9,975 nucleotides of DNA from Bacteroidales bacterium UBA3856 (GCA_002392525.1 DGHE01000027.1:1-9975), one strand, 5' to 3'. Shown: positions 1 to 6,587, counted from the stretch's first letter. A program made the numbers and translations. The notes: generated from the letters alone by a model not told the origin.

Positions 1-2
1 AG

Positions 3-605
3 CCCACCAAGCACCAGTACGACGTTGATACGGAGACCGTGATTGGCTTCCTGCGCGCCAACGGACTGGAGAAGGACTTCAAGGTGAACATTGAGGTGAA
101 CCACGCCACGCTGGCCGGTCACACCTTCGAGCACGAGCTCACCGTGGCCCGTGAGAACGGCTTCCTGGGTTCCATCGACGCCAACCGCGGAGACGCCCAG
201 AACGGCTGGGACACCGACCAGTTCCCGGTCGATGCCTTTGACCTTACCCAGGCCATGATGCAGGTCCTCCTCAATGGCGGATTCGGCAACGGCGGTACCA
301 ACTTCGACGCCAAGCTGCGCCGTTCCTCCACCGACCCCGAGGACATCTTCATCGCCCACATCAGCGCCATGGATGCCATGGCCCATGCGCTCCTGAATGC
401 AGCCGCCGTGCTGGAGGAGAGCCCTCTGTGCAAGATGGTCAAGGAGCGTTATGCTTCCTTCGACAGCGGTCTTGGCAAGCAGTTCGAGGAAGGCAAGGCT
501 ACGCTGGAAGACCTTTACGCCTACGCCGTCAAGAACGGTGAGCCGGCCGTTGCTTCCGGCAAACAGGAACTGTACGAAACCTTCCTGAACCTCTATGCAA
601 AATAG
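3..605 (+). CDS. xylA: Xylose isomerase, C-terminal part (5'-truncated by window edge)
   Basis: Converts D-xylose to D-xylulose in the cytoplasm, the first step of the isomerase pathway. The frame is open from base 3 (PTKHQYD...), so only the C-terminal 200 residues or so of a protein of roughly 440 residues are present. Six of the seven conserved metal ligands are visible: the Glu and His of NIEVNH (Glu codon 93-95), the Asp of SIDANRG, both Asp of GWDTDQFP, and the Asp of NFDAKLRR. These correspond to E. coli E268, H271, D296, D307, D309 and D339. The seventh, in the IEPKP motif, lies just upstream of the window. The TAG stop overlaps the start of the symporter gene by 11 bases, which suggests translational coupling in one xylose operon. 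A xylulokinase gene upstream would be expected but cannot be seen. The family assignment is very secure. Confidence 0.97.
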   Translation, partial: PTKHQYDVDTETVIGFLRANGLEKDFKVNIEVNHATLAGHTFEHELTVARENGFLGSIDANRGDAQNGWDTDQFPVDAFDLTQAMMQVLLNGGFGNGGTNFDAKLRRSSTDPEDIFIAHISAMDAMAHALLNAAAVLEESPLCKMVKERYASFDSGLGKQFEEGKATLEDLYAYAVKNGEPAVASGKQELYETFLNLYAK

Positions 606-2016
606 CAGCAAAGGAAATCCCGCCTACCTATTTGGCATTGTCCTGGTGGCGGTACTTGGCGGCCTTCTGTTCGGTTACGACACGGCCGTCATCTCGGGCG
701 CGGAAAAGGGCCTTCAGGCCTTTTTCCAGGGCGCTCAGGATTTCACATACACGGACGGATGGCATGGTTTCACCACGTCCAGCGCTCTTATCGGCTGCAT
801 CATCGGCGCTCTTCTGAGCGGTGTCATGGCTTCGCGCCTGGGCCGCAAGAAGAGTCTGTTCGTGGCCGGTATCCTATTCTTTCTCAGTGCACTGGGCTCT
901 TACTATCCGGAGTTTCTCTTCTTTGAGAAAGGCCTGGCTTCGAAGAGCCTTCTCATCGCGTTCAACGGCTACCGCATCCTGGGAGGAATTGGCGTAGGAC
1001 TGGCATCGGCCCTCTGCCCCATGTACATTGCGGAGATTGCGCCGGCTTCCAAACGCGGAAAGCTGGTGTCCTGGAACCAGTTTGCCATTATCTTCGGCCA
1101 GCTGGTGGTGTACTTCGTGAATTTCCTCATCATCCGGAGCCATGCTTCAGACCCCGACGTGGTGGCCTGGACCAACGCCATCGGCTGGAGGGTGATGTTT
1201 GTTTCCGAGGCTGTTCCGGCCGGGCTGTTCGCCCTCCTAATCCTGCTGGTACCCGAGACGCCGCGTTACCTGGCCATGCACGGCCAGCCTGACAAAGCAT
1301 TCGAGGTGCTTTCGCGCATCAATGGAAGTGAGAAAGCCGGCGAAATCCTTCAGGAAATCCAGGAGACGGTCCAGAAGGACACCCACGTGCGCCAGGAGAA
1401 GCTCTTCGCCTACGGCTTCATGGTGGTGTTCATCGGATGCATGCTGTCTGTGTTCCAACAGATTATCGGCATCAATGCCGTGCTGTACTTTGCACCGCGC
1501 ATCTTTGAATCCATGGGCGTTGATAACAACATGCTGTTCACGGTCATTATGGGCGTGATCAACATCTCGTTCACGCTGGTGGCCGTGTTCACGGTAGAGA
1601 AACTGGGCCGCAAGCCGCTGCTCATCACCGGTTCCCTGGGCATGGCCCTGGGCGCCTTCGGTGTAGCGCTGAGTTCCGTAGCGCAGGTTCCCGCCCTGGT
1701 GCCCGTGGCAAGCATCATGGTGTACAGCGCTTCGTTCATGTTCAGCTGGGGTCCTATATGCTGGGTATACATTGCCGAGCTCTTCCCCAACACCATCCGC
1801 AGCCAGGCTACGGCATGGGCGGTTGCGTTCCAGTGGATCTTCAACTTTGTCGTGAGCTCCACTTTCGTGCCCATGTACACGCGCAGCCCCTTCTTCGCCT
1901 ACGCCCTGTACGGTGTCATCTGCCTGGTCGCCGCCGTGTTCGTGTGGTGCCTGGTTCCTGAGACCAAGGGCAAGACGCTGGAGGACATGACGCACTTCTG
2001 GAAGACGCAGAAGTAG
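595..2016 (+). CDS. xylE: D-xylose:proton symporter (MFS sugar porter)
   Basis: Inner-membrane MFS transporter of 473 residues that imports xylose with a proton and feeds the isomerase encoded just upstream. Sugar-porter signatures occur in order: GYDTAVISG (27-35, with D29 at the place of the proton-coupling Asp27 of E. coli XylE), RLGRKK (81-86), PETPRY (220-225), QQIIGIN (288-294), KLGRKP (336-341), WGPICW (385-390) and VPETKGK (454-460). Sugar-binding residues of E. coli XylE are conserved: Q169, Q288, Q289, N294, W390, Q413 and W414 in this numbering. The ATG at 595 lies inside the last codons of xylA, so translation is probably coupled. About 12 transmembrane helices are expected. The stop is followed by the 110-bp palindromic element at 2023-2132, whose hairpin may terminate the operon. 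Substrate is inferred from the residues and the xylA neighbour; another sugar porter is less likely. Confidence 0.94.
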   Translation: MQNSSKGNPAYLFGIVLVAVLGGLLFGYDTAVISGAEKGLQAFFQGAQDFTYTDGWHGFTTSSALIGCIIGALLSGVMASRLGRKKSLFVAGILFFLSALGSYYPEFLFFEKGLASKSLLIAFNGYRILGGIGVGLASALCPMYIAEIAPASKRGKLVSWNQFAIIFGQLVVYFVNFLIIRSHASDPDVVAWTNAIGWRVMFVSEAVPAGLFALLILLVPETPRYLAMHGQPDKAFEVLSRINGSEKAGEILQEIQETVQKDTHVRQEKLFAYGFMVVFIGCMLSVFQQIIGINAVLYFAPRIFESMGVDNNMLFTVIMGVINISFTLVAVFTVEKLGRKPLLITGSLGMALGAFGVALSSVAQVPALVPVASIMVYSASFMFSWGPICWVYIAELFPNTIRSQATAWAVAFQWIFNFVVSSTFVPMYTRSPFFAYALYGVICLVAAVFVWCLVPETKGKTLEDMTHFWKTQK

Positions 2017-2022
2017 CCCGCA

Positions 2023-2132
2023 CCGTGATGCGCAATGCGCTGAAACACAGCTATTTATAAAAATTCTCCCCGTCGTTTCGACTGGGGAGAATTTTTATAT
2101 CTACCTAATTTGCAATTAGTTGCACATCACGG
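2023..2132. repeat. 110-bp palindromic element, copy 1 (solo)
   Basis: Terminal inverted repeats CCGTGATGCGCAA (2023-2035) and TTGCACATCACGG (2120-2132) match at 12 of 13 positions. The exact midpoint holds a perfect 16-bp stem, 2056-2071 with 2084-2099 (TATAAAAATTCTCCCC). Its apex GTCG-TTT-CGAC can pair further and leaves one unpaired T. Same length and plan as the copies at 5317-5426 and 6478-6587. The spacers between ends and hairpin are AT-rich and not complementary. The element sits between the convergent ends of xylE and the DUF2207 gene, where it may act as a bidirectional terminator. No target-site duplication is obvious. The interpretation as a RAYT-associated REP/BIME-like repeat is inferred; the repeat structure itself is directly visible. 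Confidence 0.88.
2056..2099. terminator. Hairpin of element copy 1, possible bidirectional terminator
   Basis: A GC-rich stem head is preceded by an A-tract and followed by a T-tract, so both strands have the shape of a rho-independent terminator. It lies 40 bases after the xylE stop and 112 bases beyond the stop of the oppositely oriented DUF2207 gene. Termination activity is inferred from the shape and convergent position only. Confidence 0.5.
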
Positions 2133-2195
2133 CCAAAATGGGCGGGGCGGGCAAGACAGGCGAGGCGGGCGGGGCGGGGCGGGCAGAACGGAGAC
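2133..2195. repeat. G-rich low-complexity tract abutting element copy 1
   Basis: Directly after the terminal repeat the plus strand becomes G-rich, built from GGGC/GGGGC units. A 13-bp direct repeat GGCGGGGCGGGCA occurs at 2141-2153 and 2173-2185. Bases 2167-2183 read as four G-runs separated by single C residues, a textbook G-quadruplex motif. The tract is noncoding and lies just beyond the 3' end of the DUF2207 gene, whose own Gly-rich tail is also GC-rich. Confidence 0.75.
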
Positions 2196-2210
2196 AAAAG
2201 GCACAAGGCA

Positions 2211-3875
2211 CTACCTGCCACCACCGCCAAAGCCGCCGCCGCTGAAGCCACCGCCGCCGCCGAAGGAGGTGTGGCCTCCGGTACCGTTGATGCTGCCGGC
2301 CTTGGAAACAGCATTGGTGAAGGCGCGGGTGCTCATGCTGCTAGTCCAGCGCATGGTGTAGTAGAGCGTAGTGGGATCGAGGCCGGTGGTACGGGCCACT
2401 TCCTCGAACTGGGCCGGGTACAGTTTCTTGAACTGCTGGGCCACTTTGTCGGCAATGCCGAAGAGCTGGGCATACACCAGGTATTCCTTCCAGAGGCGGA
2501 CTTCGATGGCGGCACGTTCATCGCTCAGAGTGAATTCCTTCAGGTAGTTGCGGAACTCCACCAGATGGCAGGCTTCGGGCCTTGCAGAAGGAGTGAGCGT
2601 GTAATCATTTACCAGATAGCCCTTGTCGTGAAACCAGCGCTTGCCACGGGCCAGAGCACGGTCGGGCCAGGCCGTAACCTTTTTGTAGTGCTGTTTGGAC
2701 CAGTTTTCAAACTCGTTCTTTTCCAAAAGGAGATTGCTTCCGGCAGCCGAGCGTGCCATCTGGTACAGGGCTTCTTCTACATCGTCCTCCGACACGGAAT
2801 CAGCCACAAAGGAAAGACTGACGCGCCTGGGGGTGGAAGCATCGGCCTGCACATTCACCTGCCCGTTCATGATCCAGCGAAGGAAGTACGCGCCGATGAG
2901 GCTGTTGGCAGGGGCCGATATCTCAAAGCGCCTGCCCTTGGCGAGGGCATAATACGCGGCAAAGAGGTTCCCTTCCAGCGGGACGTCGCGATACCACTCC
3001 GTGATCTTGGTTTTCCCGAAGAAGGACTTGCGCCATTTATAGCCCAGGGCCGATGCCACGGCAATCCAGATGACAAGCGCAAAAAAGCCCAGGAAACACA
3101 GCCCGAAAATTACGAAAAACCACTCGCCGCCGTCCTCTTCTTCGTAGGAGCTTCCATCCAGAGCATGCTCCAACACATCCTGGAACGGCCCGGCTTTGAC
3201 AACTGCGGGCGCAAAGATGCCCTTTTCGAATTTGACCAGGGCGATGACGGAACTGTTGTCATTGTCAAGGGGCTCGGAGGTTTCGGCTACCACAGCCCCG
3301 TCTATGACGTTGATGTCTCCGTAGAAGCCAAAGCCCCAGACCCGGGTGTTGTCATAGGTCCACTCCGGGCAGTCAAAGGCCGGAACGATGGTAACGCGGG
3401 CATGGTCCGGTGCGGGCTTCATGCCGCGGTTCACGAACATGAAGTTGAAGCCATCGGCGTCGTCGTAGGCCTGTACCAGACCGGTCACATAGAAGCGTAC
3501 GGTCCAGATGTGATTTCCCTTGGCACCCAGGCCCCAGCACAGTTCTACGCCGTCACTCTTACGCACAATACCGCATTTGCCGGTTTTGTACGAACGGTCC
3601 CGGTCAATGTTCCAGTTGTCTTCCAGGCTCTCGAAAGGCACACCGTTCTCACTCACCTGAAGCTGTCCGATGGTCATGGGCCCAAGGTTACTCACCGGGA
3701 TAAAAAACTCGGTACCGGAGCCGCCGGCTTCGGCATCCCAGGTTTGCGTGATCCAGGCGCTTCCGTCCGGATAGAGTTCTACACGGATGTCCACGTCCCG
3801 GATTTGCCGGATACTTTCCGCCGCAGCACTGACACACAGCACTGCGGCGAAGATAAGGGTAAGGAGTCGCTTCAT
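2211..3875 (-). CDS. DUF2207-family membrane protein with Gly-rich C-terminal tail
   Basis: A 554-residue envelope protein. Residues 1-19 form a signal peptide (MKRLLTLIFAAVLCVSAAA). A beta-rich extracytoplasmic DUF2207 domain follows to about 245, then a single transmembrane helix (about 252-278) with Lys/Arg after it. The cytoplasmic region contains the family's characteristic segment LWKEYLVYAQLFGIADKVAQ (461-480) and ends in a Gly/Ser/Phe-rich tail (about 532-554) with runs of four and five Gly. This layout matches COG4907-type proteins, whose biochemical role is not established. The gene starts 3 bases after the stop of the lemA-like gene, so the two form an operon; LemA/DUF2207 pairing is frequent in bacteria and suggests a shared envelope role. 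The tail is encoded next to a G-rich repeat tract, so its length may vary between strains. Family call strong, function unknown. Confidence 0.9.
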   Translation of the reverse strand: MKRLLTLIFAAVLCVSAAAESIRQIRDVDIRVELYPDGSAWITQTWDAEAGGSGTEFFIPVSNLGPMTIGQLQVSENGVPFESLEDNWNIDRDRSYKTGKCGIVRKSDGVELCWGLGAKGNHIWTVRFYVTGLVQAYDDADGFNFMFVNRGMKPAPDHARVTIVPAFDCPEWTYDNTRVWGFGFYGDINVIDGAVVAETSEPLDNDNSSVIALVKFEKGIFAPAVVKAGPFQDVLEHALDGSSYEEEDGGEWFFVIFGLCFLGFFALVIWIAVASALGYKWRKSFFGKTKITEWYRDVPLEGNLFAAYYALAKGRRFEISAPANSLIGAYFLRWIMNGQVNVQADASTPRRVSLSFVADSVSEDDVEEALYQMARSAAGSNLLLEKNEFENWSKQHYKKVTAWPDRALARGKRWFHDKGYLVNDYTLTPSARPEACHLVEFRNYLKEFTLSDERAAIEVRLWKEYLVYAQLFGIADKVAQQFKKLYPAQFEEVARTTGLDPTTLYYTMRWTSSMSTRAFTNAVSKAGSINGTGGHTSFGGGGGFSGGGFGGGGR

Positions 3876-3878
3876 CGG

Positions 3879-4424
3879 CTAGATAGCAGGATAATCCTTC
3901 TTGGAAAGGTCATCGGCGAGATAATCTCGCTTTGCAAAGCCCAGCATTCCGGCGACGGCCGATACGGGGAACGAGCGTACCTGCTGGTTGAAGCGGGTGA
4001 CGGTATCGTTGAAGGTCATGCGGGAAAGGCGCACGTTTTCTTCGTACTTCTCGATGCTGGCCATGGTATCACGATAGTTCTGGCTGGCCTTGAGGTCCGG
4101 GTAGGCCTCGGCCACCGCAATGAGGCGGCTGCCGATTTCCTTGAGGGTGGCCTCGTTGGCGTTGATATCGGCCACGGTGGGAGCGGGCGATGAGGTAATC
4201 TTGCGGGCATCGACAATCTTCTGGAGGGTATCGGCCTCGTAAGAAGCATATTCGCGGGTTAGCTTGATGAGCGCCTGGAGGGCGTCGTAGCGACTGATTT
4301 GCTGGACGTTGATCTGTTTTAGTGCATTGTTGCAGAATTCGTCACTCTTCACGAGCTTATTCTGAACGGCAATCACCCATAATACCAGAAGGGCGACAAT
4401 GGCAATGATAATAATGAGTGTCAT
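3879..4424 (-). CDS. lemA: LemA family protein
   Basis: A 181-residue LemA protein. An N-terminal membrane anchor (about 2-20, TLIIIIAIVALLVLWVIAV) is followed by the family motif region NKLVKSDEF...INVQQISRYDALQALIKL and a long alpha-helical domain. LemA proteins are membrane-anchored helical bundles of unclear molecular function, usually with the N-terminus outside. The frame is open to an ATG at 4451, which would add MCELNKNLT. I chose the ATG at 4424 because it puts the anchor at the N-terminus as usual in the family, and because a promoter-like -7 box at 4449-4456 would overlap the longer start. The stop is separated by 3 bases from the DUF2207 start, so the two are co-transcribed. Diverges from the DUF975 gene across 75 bases. 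Confidence 0.92.
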   Translation of the reverse strand: MTLIIIIAIVALLVLWVIAVQNKLVKSDEFCNNALKQINVQQISRYDALQALIKLTREYASYEADTLQKIVDARKITSSPAPTVADINANEATLKEIGSRLIAVAEAYPDLKASQNYRDTMASIEKYEENVRLSRMTFNDTVTRFNQQVRSFPVSAVAGMLGFAKRDYLADDLSKKDYPAI

Positions 4425-4448
4425 GGTTAAATTTTTATTTAATTCACA

Positions 4449-4479
4449 CAAATATCCGAAAAATGAGTAAATTTGTCAA
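4449..4479 (-). promoter_or_regulatory. Candidate Bacteroidetes promoter for lemA-DUF2207 operon
   Basis: Reading the minus strand, TTG (4479-4477) is followed after 20 bases by GATATTTG (4456-4449). This is one mismatch from the Bacteroidetes -7 consensus TAnnTTTG, at near-consensus spacing. Transcription would start roughly 18-20 bases before the ATG at 4424. Confidence 0.4.
4468..4475 (+). promoter_or_regulatory. Candidate -7 box for the DUF975 gene
   Basis: TAAATTTG is an exact match to TAnnTTTG and lies 24 bases before the ATG at 4500. No convincing TTG is found about 19-20 bases upstream (only TTC at 4443-4445), so this is a half-supported promoter. It overlaps the opposing candidate promoter of lemA, which would link the two divergent units. 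Confidence 0.3.
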
Positions 4480-4499
4480 GTAAACCAAATGAGTTTTTC

Positions 4500-5237
4500 A
4501 TGAAAACCAACCAGCAATTTAAAAACGAAGCCCTGGATGCCCTGCACGGTAACTGGGGAAAGGCAGTTCTGCTGACGCTCCTGTTTTTCATCATCATTGG
4601 CTTTTTCTCTGGCCCTGTCTCTTACCAGAGCGCCCAGATGCAAAGCTATATGCAGGAGCATGTCTCTTCCATGCAATCGGCCTACAAAATGACGGCTATG
4701 CTGCAGGATCCCGAGTTCCTTGCCATGTATCAGCGTGTCAACGGAGCCTCGTCCCTCCTTACCCTTGCCTGGATCCTGCTTCTGCTCCCCCTGACGCTGG
4801 GTTACATGAACTCCTTGAGAAAACTCCTTATTGCTGGTGACAACAATCTGATTTCCAACGCATTTCATATTTCATTCTCCCATTATTGGCGTAAAGTCTG
4901 GACGCTGCTGCTCATGGAAATCCTGGTCATGCTCTGGTCGCTGCTGCTTGTGATTCCCGGCATCATCAAGAGTCTTTCCTATGCCATGACGCCCTATATC
5001 CTGGTAGACAATCCGGAACTCACCGCCAGCGAAGCCATCCATCGCAGCCGCATGATGATGAAAGGACACAAATTTGACCTGTTCTACCTGTATCTCAGCT
5101 TCATCGGCTGGTTCTTCCTGAGCATTTTCACCTTCGGTATCGGCTTCCTGTGGCTGTACCCGTACGTAAGCACGGCCGAGGCCTCCTTCTATGAGGAAGT
5201 CAAAAGAGACTACGAACTCAACGGCGGGCTGGACTAG
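4500..5237 (+). CDS. DUF975 family integral membrane protein
   Basis: A 245-residue polytopic membrane protein beginning MKTNQQFKNEALDALHGNWG, the usual N-terminus of DUF975 proteins. Hydrophobic segments lie at about 21-38, 84-102, 133-153 and 194-220. The conserved C-terminal half is clear: PGIIKSLSYAMTPYILVDNP (153-172), then a SEAIHRSRMMMKGHK segment (177-191) and a final helix ending in STAEASFYEEV. The frame stays open upstream to a TTG at 4473, but the ATG at 4500 gives the family's normal start. Function is unknown; members are predicted multi-pass membrane proteins. It diverges from the LemA/DUF2207 operon, and all three products are envelope proteins of unknown job. The DUF975 gene converges on the RAYT gene, with a repeat tract and palindromic element copy 2 between them. 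Confidence 0.9.
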   Translation: MKTNQQFKNEALDALHGNWGKAVLLTLLFFIIIGFFSGPVSYQSAQMQSYMQEHVSSMQSAYKMTAMLQDPEFLAMYQRVNGASSLLTLAWILLLLPLTLGYMNSLRKLLIAGDNNLISNAFHISFSHYWRKVWTLLLMEILVMLWSLLLVIPGIIKSLSYAMTPYILVDNPELTASEAIHRSRMMMKGHKFDLFYLYLSFIGWFFLSIFTFGIGFLWLYPYVSTAEASFYEEVKRDYELNGGLD

Positions 5238-5259
5238 GTCCCCCCGTGTACGGCGCGGC

Positions 5260-5316
5260 GCTCTGGCCGCCTCAGTTGCTTCGCTCCTGCCGCCTCAGTT
5301 GCTCTGGCCGCTCTGG
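5260..5316. repeat. Short direct-repeat tract abutting element copy 2
   Basis: GCCGCCTCAGTTGCT occurs exactly at 5266-5280 and 5289-5303. GCTCTGGCCGC occurs at 5260-5270 and 5301-5311, with a partial GCTCTGG at 5310-5316. The tract runs up to the terminal repeat of copy 2. On the complementary strand, reading away from the element, it is G/A-biased, which mirrors the G-rich tracts next to copies 1 and 3. No coding content is seen. Confidence 0.75.
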
Positions 5317-5426
5317 TTGTGATGTGTAACTAATTACAAATCAAACAGATATGAAAATTCTCCCCCTCGTTTCGAAGGGGGAGAATTTTTGTAAGCTGTT
5401 ATATATCAGCAAATTGCACATCACGG
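5317..5426. repeat. 110-bp palindromic element, copy 2 (3' of RAYT)
   Basis: The ends TTGTGATGTGTAA (5317-5329) and TTGCACATCACGG (5414-5426) are inverted repeats matching at 10 of 13 positions. The central 13-bp stem pairs 5354-5366 with 5377-5389 (AAAATTCTCCCCC). Its apex TCG-TTT-CGA carries one unpaired A. The hairpin midpoint coincides with the element midpoint, as in the other copies. The element lies between the convergent DUF975 and RAYT genes and has the shape of a bidirectional terminator. Confidence 0.88.
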
Positions 5427-5442
5427 GAACAGAGCAGAAGGT

Positions 5443-6369
5443 TCAGGCTTTCACCTTGGGGATATGCAGGAACTTGCAAATCTGCCCGGGTGTGGCCTGG
5501 GTTCTATTTCTAAACAGGGGATACAGTTCTCTGCGTTTTTCGAGAGGCCAGGACAGGAATTCATGAATATCCGAAAGGCCCTTTTCTTTGATGAGGATCC
5601 GGGCCATTTGAATATAATAGGCATCGGAGCGGCCTTCGAATGTTTCATTAAGATCGTATTCGTGGGTTGTGGTGGAGTGCAGTGCAACGAGATAGTTCTC
5701 GAAGGAGCCATCGAAATAGCGGAGCGCTTCATTGTAATCTATTACGTTATAGGTTGTTATTATAAAGTCTACAAGCTGCTCTCTTTCGCGTAGAGACAGT
5801 TTTGAGGTAATTCTCCTTAGCTGGTTATAAGTGAGCGGCTTTCCCTTCTTATGCTGTGCACGCACCTCCCGCACGGCATTTTTCATGTGCCAGGAAGCTT
5901 CCCTTAAAACCAGTTTGTCCGAGAACGGATGGTCGCTTACGGCATAGGCCAGGAAGCTCCAGCGATAGTCTTCTGCATTTACGGCCAGTTGTCTTTCTAC
6001 CGCATTGTTCCCCACATAAATCAGATTGGTTCTTCCTGCCTTGGCACCTTTCTTTGGGACACTTCCATACGTAGATTTGAACCAGGACATCCTGGTACCG
6101 CAAACCTGATTGTGAGAACGCGAAAACGTACGGTTGGCTTCTCCATAGAAAGCAGATAACTCCTGAACGGTTTCTGCCGTCACAGACATGTGGGTATGGT
6201 CGGGCATGGGACACATGGACAGGACTTTGACCTTATGCCTTGCTGCGGCTGTGCATACGATTGTGAACCAGACAAGATAGTCGCTTTGACTGTAAAAGAT
6301 GACGCCACCATCGGCAGAGCGCTGAAAGCAGTGGTTAAGAATACCACGTTTAAAAGGACGTTGCTTCAT
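5443..6369 (-). CDS. REP-associated tyrosine transposase (RAYT, Y1/HUH family)
   Basis: A 308-residue protein of the IS200-like Y1 transposase superfamily, single-strand DNA nucleases that form a covalent tyrosine-DNA link. The metal-binding motif is MPDHTHM (55-61), with H58 and H60 as the HxH pair; the middle residue is Thr instead of the usual hydrophobic one. The candidate nucleophile is Y118 in LIYVGNNAVE, which aligns with Y115 of E. coli TnpA-REP in its YIYINP motif. EDYRWSF (133-139) continues the usual RAYT pattern. Beyond about 150 there is a long extension, mostly charged and helical, ending in a helix-turn-helix-like stretch (TPGQICKFLHIP, 293-304) that could bind DNA. The enterobacterial protein is about half this length. 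The frame is intact. No clear ribosome-binding site or TAnnTTTG box precedes the ATG. Flanking inverted palindromic elements support the RAYT call. Confidence 0.88.
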   Translation of the reverse strand: MKQRPFKRGILNHCFQRSADGGVIFYSQSDYLVWFTIVCTAAARHKVKVLSMCPMPDHTHMSVTAETVQELSAFYGEANRTFSRSHNQVCGTRMSWFKSTYGSVPKKGAKAGRTNLIYVGNNAVERQLAVNAEDYRWSFLAYAVSDHPFSDKLVLREASWHMKNAVREVRAQHKKGKPLTYNQLRRITSKLSLREREQLVDFIITTYNVIDYNEALRYFDGSFENYLVALHSTTTHEYDLNETFEGRSDAYYIQMARILIKEKGLSDIHEFLSWPLEKRRELYPLFRNRTQATPGQICKFLHIPKVKA

Positions 6370-6389
6370 ATTGTATAAAACAATTTATT

Positions 6390-6406
6390 CCACTGTTTTG
6401 CAGTGG
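6390..6406. other. Small hairpin in the RAYT leader
   Basis: CCACTG (6390-6395) and CAGTGG (6401-6406) form a perfect 6-bp stem with a 5-base loop, 20 bases upstream of the RAYT ATG. It could be a leader structure or an operator half-site pair; nothing else supports a function. Confidence 0.35.
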
Positions 6407-6477
6407 AGGCACTGACGTCCTGTAAACGCTATACAAATTTGGTAAATTCCCAGGAGATAAACAAATCCTGTTTTTGC

Positions 6478-6587
6478 GCGTGATGTGTAAGTTGCGTATA
6501 TACAGTTACTTATAAAATTTCTCCCCGGTCGAAACGACGGGGAGAAATTTCGCAAACAATTGATACATAAGTTGTTACACATCACGC
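6478..6587. repeat. 110-bp palindromic element, copy 3 (5' of RAYT, reversed)
   Basis: The ends GCGTGATGTGTAA (6478-6490) and TTACACATCACGC (6575-6587) are perfect 13-bp inverted repeats. The central stem pairs 6515-6526 with 6539-6550 (AAATTTCTCCCC, 12 bp). The apex GTCG-AAA-CGAC has an unpaired G on its 5' side. On the complementary strand this reads CCCC-GTCG-TTT-CGAC-C-GGGG, nearly identical to copy 1, so this copy is reversed relative to copies 1 and 2. It lies between rimM and RAYT, both on the minus strand, and could terminate the rpsP-rimM transcript. Confidence 0.88.

Larger units (their letters stand above)
5317..6587 (-). mobile_element. RAYT gene bracketed by inverted 110-bp palindromic elements
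   Basis: This 1271-bp unit consists of element copy 2 (5317-5426), the RAYT gene (5443-6369, minus strand) and element copy 3 (6478-6587). The two elements are in opposite orientation, judged by the apex (TTT in copy 2, AAA in copy 3 on the plus strand) and by the side of the unpaired base. Copy 2 lies 16 bases after the RAYT stop; copy 3 lies 108 bases before its start. GC-rich repeat tracts adjoin both outer edges. RAYT genes are known to be flanked by their cognate REP sequences, often inverted, so this arrangement fits. Whether the whole unit moves, or the gene is domesticated and acts on the repeats, cannot be told from the sequence. Confidence 0.75.

Noticed and set aside
1237..1995. 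252-codon open frame on the minus strand
   Set aside because: Antisense to xylE; His/Asp/Glu-rich composition without motifs, typical of a shadow frame.
2271..4193. 640-codon open frame on the plus strand
   Set aside because: It runs antisense through two well-supported genes (DUF2207 and LemA). It has no recognisable domain, and its length follows from the GC-biased third positions of the real genes.
4425..4451. Longer LemA start at the ATG at 4451
   Set aside because: It would place nine extra residues before the membrane anchor and overlap the candidate -7 box; the ATG at 4424 fits the family better.
6451..6475. CAGGA...TCCTG followed by five T as a terminator
   Set aside because: Only a 5-bp stem with a 10-base loop, and it points in the plus direction where no gene ends.
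2023..6587. CRISPR-like reading of the repeated palindromes
   Set aside because: The copies are kilobases apart, in both orientations and separated by genes. There is no regular spacer array and no cas gene.
5317..6587. Conventional insertion sequence with target-site duplication
   Set aside because: No direct duplication is visible outside 5317 and 6587, and the enzyme is a Y1/HUH type, which does not make duplications. The unit is therefore described as a RAYT locus, not a DDE element.
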